From: Acanthaster planci
Lineage: Eukaryota > Echinodermata > Asteroidea > Valvatida > Acanthasteridae
Assembly (NCBI RefSeq): GCF_001949145.1
Contig: NW_019091676.1
Location: 254,231-318,230 of the forward strand
DNA: 64,000 nucleotides
Reading direction: 5' to 3'
Position 1 is the first letter of the stretch. The number at the start of each line of letters is the position of its first letter. This document shows positions 23,501 to 33,788 of the stretch, one piece after another. The notes beneath the pieces are model-generated. The model searched no databases. It was not told the DNA's origin and saw only the letters and a list, made by a program, of their open reading frames with translations. The translations under genes were made by a program, and so were the position numbers.

Positions 23501-25847
23501 GACAAACAAAGAAAAAAAGCCACCTTTCCCAAAAGCCTGTACTAAAAGTTGTTATGCGTTTGTCTCTACAAACCTTCACGCGTAGTTCAATTTTCTGCGG
23601 GTTATTCCATTCCGTCCTTGGGGAAACAAATAGCCAAAATGTGCTTGAATTGGGTTTAAGCGAACCGTAACAAAATGGGTGATTCCGGTTAAATATAATT
23701 TTTATTGTAGCCCCCTTAATGGTCGGCGACAGGTGTGGTGGTCGCGTGTCGAGAGGCCCCGGACAAGGAACTAGCCACGTTCCGCTGCTCCGATCTTTGT
23801 TCCCCAACTCGAAGCCCACCGCACACCTGTCCTTCGGGCTGCCACGGGGCCACACTGCTCTTATCTCAATTAGGTCTTTTATCGCATAGTTTATTGTAGT
23901 ACGCTGAGCACTCAACGTTCCTTTAAGTCTCATTATCCACCGCTGAATTGAGCATTCAGTATCTCTTTTTAGCCCCCCCCCCAAAAAAAAAATCTGCATG
24001 CGCGTAGTTCCAAAAAAGCAGCATTTCACATGCGAGGAAGTGTTTACTCTGAGCCCGTCGGGACTGCCATTTCTCGGCATATTAAAAGTTGACACCGTTC
24101 TTTCAAGGGTATGATGTTCAACAGGGCCACCCTGAGCTTCCCCGCCTTCATGCCCTATCCGAGCCGGTTTAAAAACGCCACGGAAAGTTGGAGCATTACC
24201 TGAAATCAGTACAGTACTCTGCGGTTAATCTAGCTTGGCAAGAGAGTTGAATTAACGTGTCTGTCAACAAGACACTCTACTGAACTTCTGAATTTTTCTC
24301 AGGGCCGCGATATAACTTGGCCACATTTTGCTCCGACATACCGTCTAGCTCTAGGCGTGTAGTGAGTTGTGATACACGTTGAGTGTAAAGCCACCATCGG
24401 TTATCTGTGATCTAATTGGCGGTAATGATTACTTCCTATCGTCGATGAATGGACCTCTCCGACAAGGGTGTAGCGCCCTTCCTGAAAATGAACGCAAAAC
24501 AGGTTCGGCCCGACCGAGTGCTGGTTGGGACGCACTTTGTCATGTCCATTTCGGTTAAACAATTATAATATCCAGCCGCGAATTTCATTTTGTGAATGAT
24601 CTGCTTTCCTCACAATAGTGCCACGCCTTTTCTATCCAAATCTCAATTAATAATTTTTTCCTACTCTCGTTCAAAGTGCTGATGCTGTTTGTTTTCTAGT
24701 TCTCTTTCCGTGTGTTTGCGGTTTTACGATTGATGTATGAAAGTGACTCTAACGCCAAGGGCACTTCTGTTAGGAGCCAGCTAAATCCGCCAAGCACTGT
24801 TGTAGTTAAAACAGAATGTCTCGATCGTCTTAGTCTTACTTTAATCTTCAAGGCTTTGATCGCAGAGCAAGCCCTGTGCATTTCAAGTGATGATAAGTGG
24901 CTATTCGTGACTTCGTTAATGCTGCCGTCTCTCCCACCTCAAGGGGCAAAATATGCGGTTTGCGCCGGCTTCAGTGGCGTAGCTGGGACATTTCGATTGG
25001 AGAGGAAATGAATGTGAAAATGAGCTCTCATCATTCGTATTAGAAAGTAACCTGTACATGTACAAGGATTTTTTCTGACCCTCGTAAGTCGGGGCAACTA
25101 TCCATGCGTCGCTGCGCACAATGGGCGGGTGGGCGGTATTGAACAATAGGCGGCGCTCTTCATGGTAACACAGTTTCTGTATAGGTTGTTCGAAAGGTCT
25201 CCTGTCACGAGGCAATTCACTCTAACCCTCCTCCGCCAGATGTTACCCAACTGACAATAATATCCACAAGAAAAAAAAGTGCACCACTGATAAACCTGTG
25301 TGGTATTCCAACAGCTCATGCGCAAAATGAAGTGCGTCTGAGGTCATTCGGGAACAGAAGTACGCGCGCGCGAGGTCTGCACTGTCACTACGCCTCTAAG
25401 CCGACTCGCAAGCATGCGTTGTTCTCGAGTGAGCTTGCCCTTTTGAAACACCGAACTGGCTCATTGCAAATAACCTTTACTTTTACACTAAACAACTGTC
25501 TGGATGTTTTTATTTTATTTTTTGAACGCCAGACACAGCCATGTTAATGATGGCACGTACTTTTTTTTCTGTTTGTTATAGGTGAGCGACCTTTCCCCTG
25601 CACCTGGCAGGAATGCAGTAAGCGTTTTGCACGCTCCGATGAACTGGCCCGTCACTACCGGACTCACACCGGGGAGAAGCGGTTCTGCTGCCCGCTGTGC
25701 GAGAAGCGCTTCATGCGCAGCGACCACCTGATGAAACACGCCCGTCGCCACGCAAACTTCCACCCAAGTCTGCTCAAGCGCCCGCGCAGTGTGGCCGACT
25801 CGCTCAGCGATCGCTCGGCCAACTCCAGTCCCGTCAATTCGCCGTAG
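17560..25847 (+). CDS. KLF13: Krueppel-like factor of the KLF9/13 class
   Basis: Two exons, 17560-18166 and 25582-25847, are joined in phase 1 inside the linker after finger 1 (HTG/ER), giving 290 residues. Three C2H2 fingers lie at about 177-201, 207-231 and 237-259, with KLF signatures ([32 protein letters not shown]). An [11 protein letters not shown] segment at residues 29-39 matches the Sin3-interaction motif at the start of KLF9/13/14/16. Basic stretches KRRARK and KRAAKKR precede the fingers. After finger 3, [10 protein letters not shown] and a Ser-rich end ([16 protein letters not shown]) resemble KLF13 most. Expected role: nuclear factor on GC/CACCC boxes, repressing through Sin3/HDAC. 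Reading past the donor would give a stop at 18394-18396 and a one-finger product. Whether it is KLF13 itself or a pre-duplication KLF9/13 cannot be told here. Confidence 0.92.
19904..19955. repeat. Palindromic TGTACA microsatellite
   Basis: Runs of ACATGTACATGT with single changes. Each unit is self-complementary, so either strand can fold. Confidence 0.8.
21622..21750. repeat. TGTACA/TGCACA array with duplicated 30-base block
   Basis: Alternating GTACATG and GCACATG words, with the block CATTGAGCACACAAGTGCAC present twice (about 21659 and 21718). It is a second instance of the palindromic satellite family in this intron. Confidence 0.75.
22756..22974. mobile_element. hAT-type MITE with 8-bp target duplication
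   Basis: The element 22764-22966 (203 bases) begins CAGTGGCGTAGCTAGG and ends with the reverse complement of CAGCGTAGCCACGGGG. It is flanked on both sides by GATTGATC (22756-22763 and 22967-22974). CAG-initiated imperfect ends with an 8-bp duplication are the hAT hallmark. The interior is G-rich and non-coding. Confidence 0.85.
24972..25010. mobile_element. Solo end of the CAGTGGCGTAGC element family
   Basis: CAGTGGCGTAGCTGGG matches the left end of the hAT-type element at 22764 with one change, but no matching right end follows. It is probably a truncated copy. Confidence 0.4.
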
Positions 25848-28800
25848 TGGGCTTGGCGGTGCCGCTCGTGCCCGCCTCGGGGGAGAAATTTACGAAGCAG
25901 TTAAGCACAGTTTAACTTTACTTTAAAAACAAGAACATCACTTGCCTTGGCTTCGCAGAGGAAAAGGAAAAAAGAGCTTACAAAATTTGTTTCTTGCTAA
26001 GCTGTTTTGCCATGTTCCAAATTATTTCATATGAGTTTTTGCTTAGGGCATACATGTGCATTGTAGAGTAAAATGGTGTTTAGCAGTTCCATGATATTCC
26101 ACCTTAGGCTCGACCGACAGTGCTAGTATTGGTCGATCGGCTGTCACAAGATTGTGTGACAATAATGAAAATTGTTGGTTACCAGTGTGAATCGGGCCCA
26201 TTATAAGCATTCATGAAAATGCACGGTTTTTATTTTACATGGAGACAAGATACATGGAGACAATTCTTTGGCGACCTCACCTTGAAGTCTCGACATTTGA
26301 ACGAGGGCGTCTTTAAAATTAGCCTGCACCCAACGCTCTCGGTTCGAGTGTGATTAGGAACTAGTCATCCATAGCATGGAAGCTTCAATACTTAACTCAA
26401 GGAGTTTGAAAATAAGGGTTTTTATAAATGTTAGTTTCCATTTCTTTTATGCTGCACTTCAAGTTTGGTTTTGGCTCAGATGCCTAATACGTATTCAGCG
26501 ATTTATTGTTGATAGAAACAGTTGCCAGGCAAATACATGGTTAGTAGATAAAAAATACACGTAGCGCTCAGGGACCAACCAAGTCTGTGAAATCAACACA
26601 CGGTGGAACGCAGTAATTGGCATTCATGCAACCTGTTACTTTATGAACTTTATAGTTTGAGTCCTTTTTCACGAACTACGAAATTGCCTTCGTTATTAAC
26701 TCACATAAAATTTGTGATGAATTTTGAACTTAATCTAGAGTTAACCATTCCCATTTTTTTCCCAAACCTCGTTGCTGAAAAGGCCACATTTAATTTTTTA
26801 GTAATCATTTCATGCGTGAAATTGTCCTTTCATGTATGAAATCGTGTATAAAGTGACGTGACCAAAACTGGCGAGTTTTAAACTCTAGTGTTTATCTTCA
26901 AGTGTAAGTGTGTCGTGTTAATTTCCAATCTCCTTTACTTAAAAGTTAATTCAGTTCTTTAAGGTCGACCGGTAAAGTTTGACTCTTTCTGCATTTGTTG
27001 CTATTATTGTGTAACTTATTGTGTTGTGTTCACATGTATTCGTTCTTTTAATTTATGGCGTGTGTTTGCGGGTGTGTCGGTCAGGCTGAATTTGAAAAAA
27101 AATATAACCCATTGTGAAAGCAAAAAATGTTTGGAGTGTTTTTCGTATTTAAGAGTATTTAAATTTTAACATGTAATTTTGTTCCAACGAGTCTGATTAA
27201 CTCAGCATCCTTGATTCCATACGTGTAAATATTAGCAAGCTAGAGGTGTTTTTAATGGTATTTACGGAAAAGAGATCGGCGTCGATTTTGCGAGTGTCTT
27301 CTGCTAACTAGAGCAGTTCCGAGTTGTCACGTCAATCACTGACCAAAGGAATGACAATATCAACTTTTTGACATGTCTACACTAACAAGTGCACTTCTAG
27401 ATTTTTTGCTAGGTTTTTTTTTGGTGTAAATAGTGCTGTAATATTTGAACCATATATACCCTATATTTTTTAGAGTGGATTTAAGTAATTTTGGCGTTAG
27501 AGATTAGTAACTTTGTAAAATGTTCGTTATGTCTGACAAACGGCAGACTGGTTTTCTGCCTTATTCTGAATTATTAACGCATTTGAGGTAGAAAATACAG
27601 TGTTGGGGTATTGTACTTCGGGTACCAACGAAGTACTCACTGCCCTGTCCAAGGCAGTGATGGAGGTTGTTTATATATTGTGGAGAGAACGTACAGCATT
27701 GTGGGTAGCTTAACGTCATCAACGATTGGCTGAAATTATACATTTCGAGTTAAACCATATCTTCCAGTGGAAAATCTACAAAATTAGCCTTCTGTCGCTT
27801 TCTTGGAGAGAGCCTTGGGCAGCGGTGAGAGCCTAGCGGGAACCAAAGCCATATTCGGTTTTTCTCGAAGATTTCTTCCTGCTGAATGTTCTACGCTTCG
27901 GGATGTTGAAGATTTTAATGAAAATGTCAAATCTGCAATAACTGCTCGGTATCGTCTACTCAGAATGCAAACTGGAGACGAAAAAACGCTAACAGTTTGA
28001 AAATACGTTTTCCTCCTTGAAATTTGCAGTGGTTTGGATACTGGGGTAGTTTTTGTAAAGAGCAGAATAGGATGAAAATTTCAGTTTTTTCAAACTCGAG
28101 TACCAAACCAACTGCGCACAATTTTCGCGTGATTTCTTTCGGTTGGCAATCCAACGACATATTTCAAAATGATTCAGGTATGTTTAAAATATGCAGGAAT
28201 GAATATTGCAGTTTCTCTTTTTCGTTTTTGAAAACAAAGAAAACAGGATTGATAGACAATTTTTTTCTCAGAACTGTAACTTATTTATCTCTTCCTCGTA
28301 GATTAAATTAAATATATATTTATTAAACATTTGTAGATAAAAGTTTCTGTAGATACATATTAATCTGTGATGTTTGTTTATAAACCTGTATTTTTAATTA
28401 ATTATATTTTGAACAAAAATCAAAAGAACCGGACTATTTTTGTGAAGGAATTTTTACTTGGATGGTGCACACTTGACAAAGTGCCAATAATGTGATTGGT
28501 GGACGAGTTGGTACGTCAGAGAAGGAACAACAAATCAGAATAATGCAACGAAATAAAAAGATAAAAAGTATAACAAAATACGAATGCATTGCTCGTCTGG
28601 AGTTCAATTTTTGTATTTAAAAAGCCAAAAGTGGAAAAGGTCGGGATTGCTGACTTGGAGGACAATTTGGGTGTGGTCCGACTGATGTATTTTTCTATGA
28701 AATGTTTTTACTGCAAACAGAAGGGTTGGTGAAATTTTCAAGCGGGGGGGGGGTTGCCGTATGGAATGAAGTGTGAACTCCCGTTTGGAGCTTGAAGATT

Positions 28801-29478
28801 CATAGTCGGGTGTGATTCCTTATAGGCCTAGGTGAATTTTCAGAGTTGTCTCTTTACTTGCTCTGTAATGATTTTTTATAGTGGGAACGAACTCCAAAAT
28901 GGCCCAAGATCAGTACAGCCTCTTATAGGATGCACTGAACCAATTCAAACTCCATTGAAAATAGTGTAAAATCAACCAAGTTTGGAGCCCCATGGCAGGC
29001 AACTGAAGTCCGTGAGGCCTCTCAAACAAAAAACAATGTGCTGTGTGGTCCTTCAGATTTCATTTGATTTTCAATTTTTAGTAGGTTAACCGATGAATTT
29101 TTTAATTATCCGCCCCAAACAAACTCACCCCCCAAAAAGTGAATGTTGCCAAGCGCTCCCGGCGGCCATTTTTCAAATGACGTTTCTCACCTTCTCGGGG
29201 CTCTTCTGACTAATTTTCAATACCACTTTTGTCTGCTTTGCCCCCAGATGGGTACCCCTGAATCTACAGAGATGATCCTGGGCCATATTGACACAATCCC
29301 ACTATTTCTTGACCCAAACAGACCCCTCTTTTTGAAACAATCTCTGGGGGGTACTTTTTGTGCGCCTCCGCCTGGCGGGGAATTTTCCTTGAATTGGGAC
29401 ACTGCACCCTTATACGTCATTATTTTCAGCCTTTGAGCAAAAGGGGGCGCCAGACCATATTACCGGACAAACAGGCAG
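25848..29478. other. KLF 3' UTR and spacer before the LRR gene
   Basis: AT-rich, with many small chance frames. The 3' end of the KLF mRNA cannot be placed; AATAAA occurs at 28552. From about 28740 short G- and C-runs and transposon-like fragments appear (for example 29143-29440, with GGGGGCGCC). No gene is supported. Confidence 0.45.
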
Positions 29479-29709
29479 TTTTCCAATACTTAACTTCTGG
29501 CCGTCGGAGGCTTCAACTGTTTTTTTACTACCTGACTTTGAAGCTGTAAGCCCACCAATTAGTCTAGTAGTGCCACAAAACATCAAATAAGATGCAAGAG
29601 AGCAAAAATTTTCAGTAATCCATTTTATTTAAACGCTTCAGGTCCACAATCGGGGATTGGTTTTTAGAGACTAAGCCACGGACGGAGACGAAGTTGAGTA
29701 TTGGAAAAC
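29479..29709. mobile_element. MITE with about 28-40-base inverted ends
   Basis: The left end reads GTTTTCCAATACTTAACTTC and the right end, reverse-complemented, reads GTTTTCCAATACTCAACTTC. Weaker similarity continues into GTCGGAGGCTT versus GTCCGTGGCTT. It is about 231 bases long with no coding capacity and no clear target duplication. Confidence 0.65.
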
Positions 29710-29751
29710 GGCCAAAGACTGGCGATAATTGTTGCTACGGTAAATTAAAAT

Positions 29752-29790
29752 AGCGCCACCAAGAGTTTTTCTGTCACCGCCATTTTAGAA
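29752..29790. promoter_or_regulatory. CTCF-like and YY1-like motifs before the LRR gene
   Basis: AGCGCCACCAAGAG (29752-29765) is the reverse complement of a CTTGGTGGCGCT core. About 10 bases on, GCCATTTT is a YY1-type word. They may mark the start region of the LRR gene, whose first exon would then be non-coding with an acceptor near 30333. Confidence 0.35.
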
Positions 29791-30352
29791 TCGAAAGACT
29801 TTGAAGTTCGAAAAACGAAATTGAATTATTTCTGGCTAAAAACCGAGAAAAATAACAACACTAACCACATTAATGTGAAACCCAAAACGCATCACTGATG
29901 TGCAGAATTTGTAAAGCAAATGGAATCATTGGCGAAAAGGAAAGTTTATGTCCGGTAAATGTACATTTTGATGCATTTTTTTTAGCCTAGGGCCTAATCC
30001 TAGTTTCTAAATATTTTAAAATGACCTTAAAAAACATACAATTAATGTCTAGGCCTACATTTTTTTAGTTGCCTAAGACTACAATCATGCCTATCATTTC
30101 TTTGTCCATCGCAAAATAGCCTATTTAGTCATTTTAAACCGTAAACATGTTGTCTTTGCTCCTTGAACTTATTTTATTCATTTCTATTTCGTAAGAGGGT
30201 AGGAACCGCCGTGGAATTAGGTTTTCTAAACTTTCTGCTTTTGGCTGTGATCTCTACTTTTTCTATTGAAGGGTATCTTCTTTGAAGTAATTTGCAGTTT
30301 AGATGTCTCTGTTTTATTTTTTTATGTATCTAGGTATTTACATTGTGGAAGG

Positions 30353-30424
30353 ATGAATACATCAAATCAAATCATGTTCCTTCATCCAGTACTAATTAAG
30401 TGAATGGGAATACACCTCTTTTGA
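30353..30424 (+). promoter_or_regulatory. Two back-to-back uORFs upstream of the LRR start
   Basis: ATG at 30353 opens a 16-codon frame ending TGA at 30401-30403. The next base begins ATG at 30404, a 6-codon frame ending TGA at 30422-30424, two bases before the main ATG at 30427. Both lie in the mRNA if transcription starts upstream or the acceptor at 30333 is used. Confidence 0.5.
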
Positions 30425-30426
30425 AG

Positions 30427-32093
30427 ATGTCCAAGGAATCACAAACACTAGCACAAGTTGAACTTGTGAACATCGCTGATGTTGAGAAGGCAATTGGCGA
30501 AGCTGTTCTCAGCCAGCAGAGAGTTTTGAATTTGAGTCACAGGGGGTTGTCTATACTCCCTGCCAGCACCCAACGATTGACCCAAGTCAAGAGACTCTTG
30601 CTGAATAACAACAACCTTCTCATGCCCCCCACGGAGCTCATCACGCTGGAAAGCCTGGAGGAGTTGATTTTGGACGAGAACAAGCTGACCCTTCTGCCGT
30701 CGGGGTTCGGCCGTCTGACCAACCTGACTTACCTCAGCCTCAGCCACAACTGCCTGGGTTGCCTGCCGGCCGAGATCGGCGACCTGCGCAACTTGGAACA
30801 GCTGTGGGTGGTGGGGATGCAGTTGGCCTCCCTCCCAGCCTCCATCGGGCTGTTGGGCTCGCTGGAAAAGTTTGGTGCCCGGGACAACCTGATTTCGGCA
30901 TTACCCAACGAGATCTGCCAGCTGAGGCGGCTGAGGTGGTTGAACTTGGCCAAGAATAGGCTTATGGAGCTCCCCGCCCAGTTTGGTAGACTCCCCGAGC
31001 TAGCATTCTGTGATTTGAGCGAGAATCATTTCACCGAAGTGTCCAAGTCCATTACGGAACTGCCAAAACTTGCTTCATTAATTCTTCAAGGAAATCAGAT
31101 CGCCGTACTACCTGACGATCGCCTTCTAGGCTTGTCTCGGCTTACCAAGCTTGACTTGAGGGCAAATCCCTTGACAAAAAGACCAGACCACTGGAAGGTG
31201 AGCCAATAAGAGAACATTTAAAATTTCAAAAAAAACCTTTCAGGTTGGTTTTGAACAAATGAAACTAAGACTTCTGGTAAACACCAGCTTTTCTGTGAAA
31301 ATAATTTGCCCAAGACAAAGTGTCAAGTGCTGTTCATCATGATGCCTTTCTGTTGTAGCTTAGTTACGAACAGGCAGAATATTTTTCTGCACGGAAAGTT
31401 AACTCCAGGAATGAGTATCAGTGTTGAGACCAGAGGTATAGCTTTCTGTATTCTGATGAAAAGTTAACAGTTTTCTTCATGTACATACAGAAAAATTACA
31501 ATATATTAGCAGGACATTTACAACTAAAACAGGTAAACTTGTCACCTTGTATTGACTACATAGGCACCATTTCAAAATTCTTATCGGGTAGGTGTCGGAC
31601 AAAAAGGTCCGACCCATACATTTATTATCGGTTGGTTATCAGGTTAAGTGTTCTGAAGTAGCCATTTCTAACCGATAAATGCCTTTACACTGCATCATTC
31701 CCAAGGCTATGTGGTTTCAGTGGAGCAACACCCCCTCCATTAGTCACTCAACCCAAGTCTCTGTTATTATTTATCTATCGGATGGCTCTGTCCTATAGTC
31801 AACTGGTAGGAATTTTGAAATGATGCTTTACATTTTGCAGCATTCTACACGGTATGGCTTTTCTGGCTAATAGGTTTCGGGGCCAACCTAAAATATTAGT
31901 ACAAACATCATTAGAAATGTCTTATTGCTCTATTCAGGGATTAGACTTCATCCTGCTTGGCTCTGTGCCAAATGCTGCATTAAGTGAAGGTGAAGACACA
32001 GCGAGCAGCGATGAGGAGGATGCAGACGGAAGCGATGACAATGGAAGGGAAAGCTCTGATGAGGAGGGAAATGAACAGAACGAGGAAGAGTAG
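30427..32093 (+). CDS. Leucine-rich-repeat protein with acidic tail
   Basis: Two exons, 30427-31197 and 31938-32093, in phase 0, give 308 residues. After a roughly 30-residue lead come about ten LRRs of the short cytosolic (SHOC2/Ras-suppressor-like) type, about 23 residues each, from VLNLSHRGLSILPAS (33-47) to LDLRANPLTKRPDHW (about 242-256). Exon 2 adds a short hydrophobic bridge (GLDFILLGSVPNA) and a very acidic Ser/Asp/Glu tail with CK2-like SSDEED and SSDEEG sites. There is no signal peptide or membrane segment, so it is probably cytosolic or nuclear. The upstream GTG at 30400 is not a plausible start; the ATG at 30427 has A at -3. I cannot assign an LRRC number. A poly(A) signal lies at 32835. 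Confidence 0.85.
31198..31937. other. LRR gene intron
   Basis: GTGAGC donor and TATTCAG acceptor. No repeat or other feature recognised. Confidence 0.5.
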
Positions 32094-32834
32094 GCCAGAT
32101 TGGAGTGCAATTGTTGATAGTTTCCCCTATGGGTATGAACCGTAAGGATGCTGGAGATGTTGCAGAATGCCTCATGACATGACTGAAGTCCTTGTTTTGA
32201 TGGTTTCAAGGAACTTGGCCAGTTTCGGTGGTGACATTGGGGTATAGGACACACTTGATCGAGTGGAAAGTATATCTTTTCACTCTGTTCCGATGGTTGG
32301 AGCAAAAACCAACATTGTCTGGAAAATATGAAATCCTGAAAAGGGGAGCATTTTTAATACTAACGGTTCTCCTGAATACTTCCTCTTTGTTCTTTTGGTT
32401 CAAGCCACCGTGAAACTTGGATTTTTTTGTGTGTCTTGGATGGCACTGAATGTCCAGTGCTTGGAAACAAAGCATTTAGGATTGATTAATATGCAATATG
32501 TAAATCTTTCTACGTGCAAAACTTTTAATGGAAATGTGTTTTGACCAAGCAAAATTTTCCTGCTACCCTCTGTGAATTGTTATGAGCTTTGCTCTGGTTC
32601 AGTTTTGCAAAGCTGTGGTACCGAAATTCCTAACTTGCAAATTTCTCTTCTGAAGCACAGTCAGCTGCTAAGCACAAATAAGCTGAGAACAACATCAGTT
32701 GGATTCATGCTGCTTTCTGCCGGTTACCAACAATCGCTTAATGAAATGTGGCCAAGCAGATTTTATGTGCTTAGCAGATCTGTAAATTGATCAACAATCT
32801 TCTGACGGCTTTTACATGTATTTTAAAAGTTTGC

Positions 32835-32840
32835 AATAAA
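32835..32840 (+). terminator. Putative polyadenylation signal of LRR gene
   Basis: AATAAA about 0.74 kb after the stop at 32093, followed by GU-rich sequence. Use is inferred. Confidence 0.4.
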
Positions 32841-32969
32841 CATGGTTCAACCGATGAAGTTGAAATAAGTTGCATTGCAAAGTTGGTTCTGTCTGCCCTT
32901 TGGACGGAAGCTCAAGAGGAAAAGCAGGCATCACATTTAATGAAATTTGGAGAGCCAGCAATCTGTGAT

Positions 32970-32984
32970 AGCGCCCTCAAGTGG
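32970..32984 (-). promoter_or_regulatory. CTCF-like motif
   Basis: AGCGCCCTCAAGTGG, the reverse complement of CCACTTGAGGGCGCT, is the best match in the window to the CTCF core. It lies just downstream of the LRR gene. Confidence 0.4.
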
Positions 32985-33773
32985 TGAGTGACATAGTCAG
33001 TCCCGTTGTTTTCAGTCCAATATTTTGTTATCCATCAGTCATATGTGGCATTTTCTTGTCATTTTATTTTGCATAGATGAATTTAATTGATTAAAATTGT
33101 TTGTGATCATCGATGTAAACTAAAGGCACCAAACCTTTAACTTTCTAGAGACGACATTTGATGTTGCATCGCCCTTGCCTGATCATTAGACTAGTTATAG
33201 CACAAATATGATTCAACCAAAGAGTTGCAAATCTCCCAACCGCAGCACTATTTTCGAAGTATGGTACAGTACTTCCAGACTTTGGCTGGCACTTTCAGTT
33301 GCAGAAACTGTGCCCGTTCAAATGCTTTCTTCTCCTTTCTCTCCCTGTTCACCATTTTCACCATTTACAACAGAGGTGAAATAAATTAGCACAGGTTTCA
33401 GTATTCTTTCTTAGAGTACTGAAAAGCTTTGGCCCTGTCTGTTCTCCGTTTTTACAGATCACTTTAAGAAATCACTCGTTAATTGCATTGCAAAGGCCTC
33501 AAGGGAGCTGTTCACTGGTGAGTCCAATTTTCAGAGCCATCATGGGCCAAAAAGCAAGCTGTCACTTCCCAGAAATGTTCACAAATTGCAATTAAAAATA
33601 ATTTTTCGTCCAGAATATCATCTGCCGGTGACCATCTTTTGGAATTATTGAGAAATCCTGCTGTTAAATTCCACCAGTGAACCGTTTTTATTTTCTCCTT
33701 AGCAGTGGAACACAGTACAACCCACTTTGGAGCTGTGCTGAATGAGGACATCAGTTTACAACCTGGATTGACC

Positions 33774-33788
33774 AGCACCCTCTGTTGG
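33774..33788 (-). promoter_or_regulatory. CTCF-like motif
   Basis: AGCACCCTCTGTTGG is the reverse complement of CCAACAGAGGGTGCT. It is a good partial match and lies 0.8 kb from the stronger one at 32970. Confidence 0.3.

Larger units (their letters stand above)
18167..25581. other. KLF intron (7.4 kb)
   Basis: The donor GTAAGA and an acceptor after a T-rich run are clear. It holds two palindromic TGTACA arrays, a hAT-type element with target duplication (22756-22974), a solo transposon end near 24972, and a fragment CACTCTAACCCTCCTCC near 25217 that resembles one arm of the TTAA hairpin. No internal exon is supported. Confidence 0.6.

Noticed and set aside
30400-30426. GTG at 30400 as the LRR start
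   Set aside because: Animal translation starts at ATG with rare exceptions. The ATG at 30427 in good context begins the conserved part.
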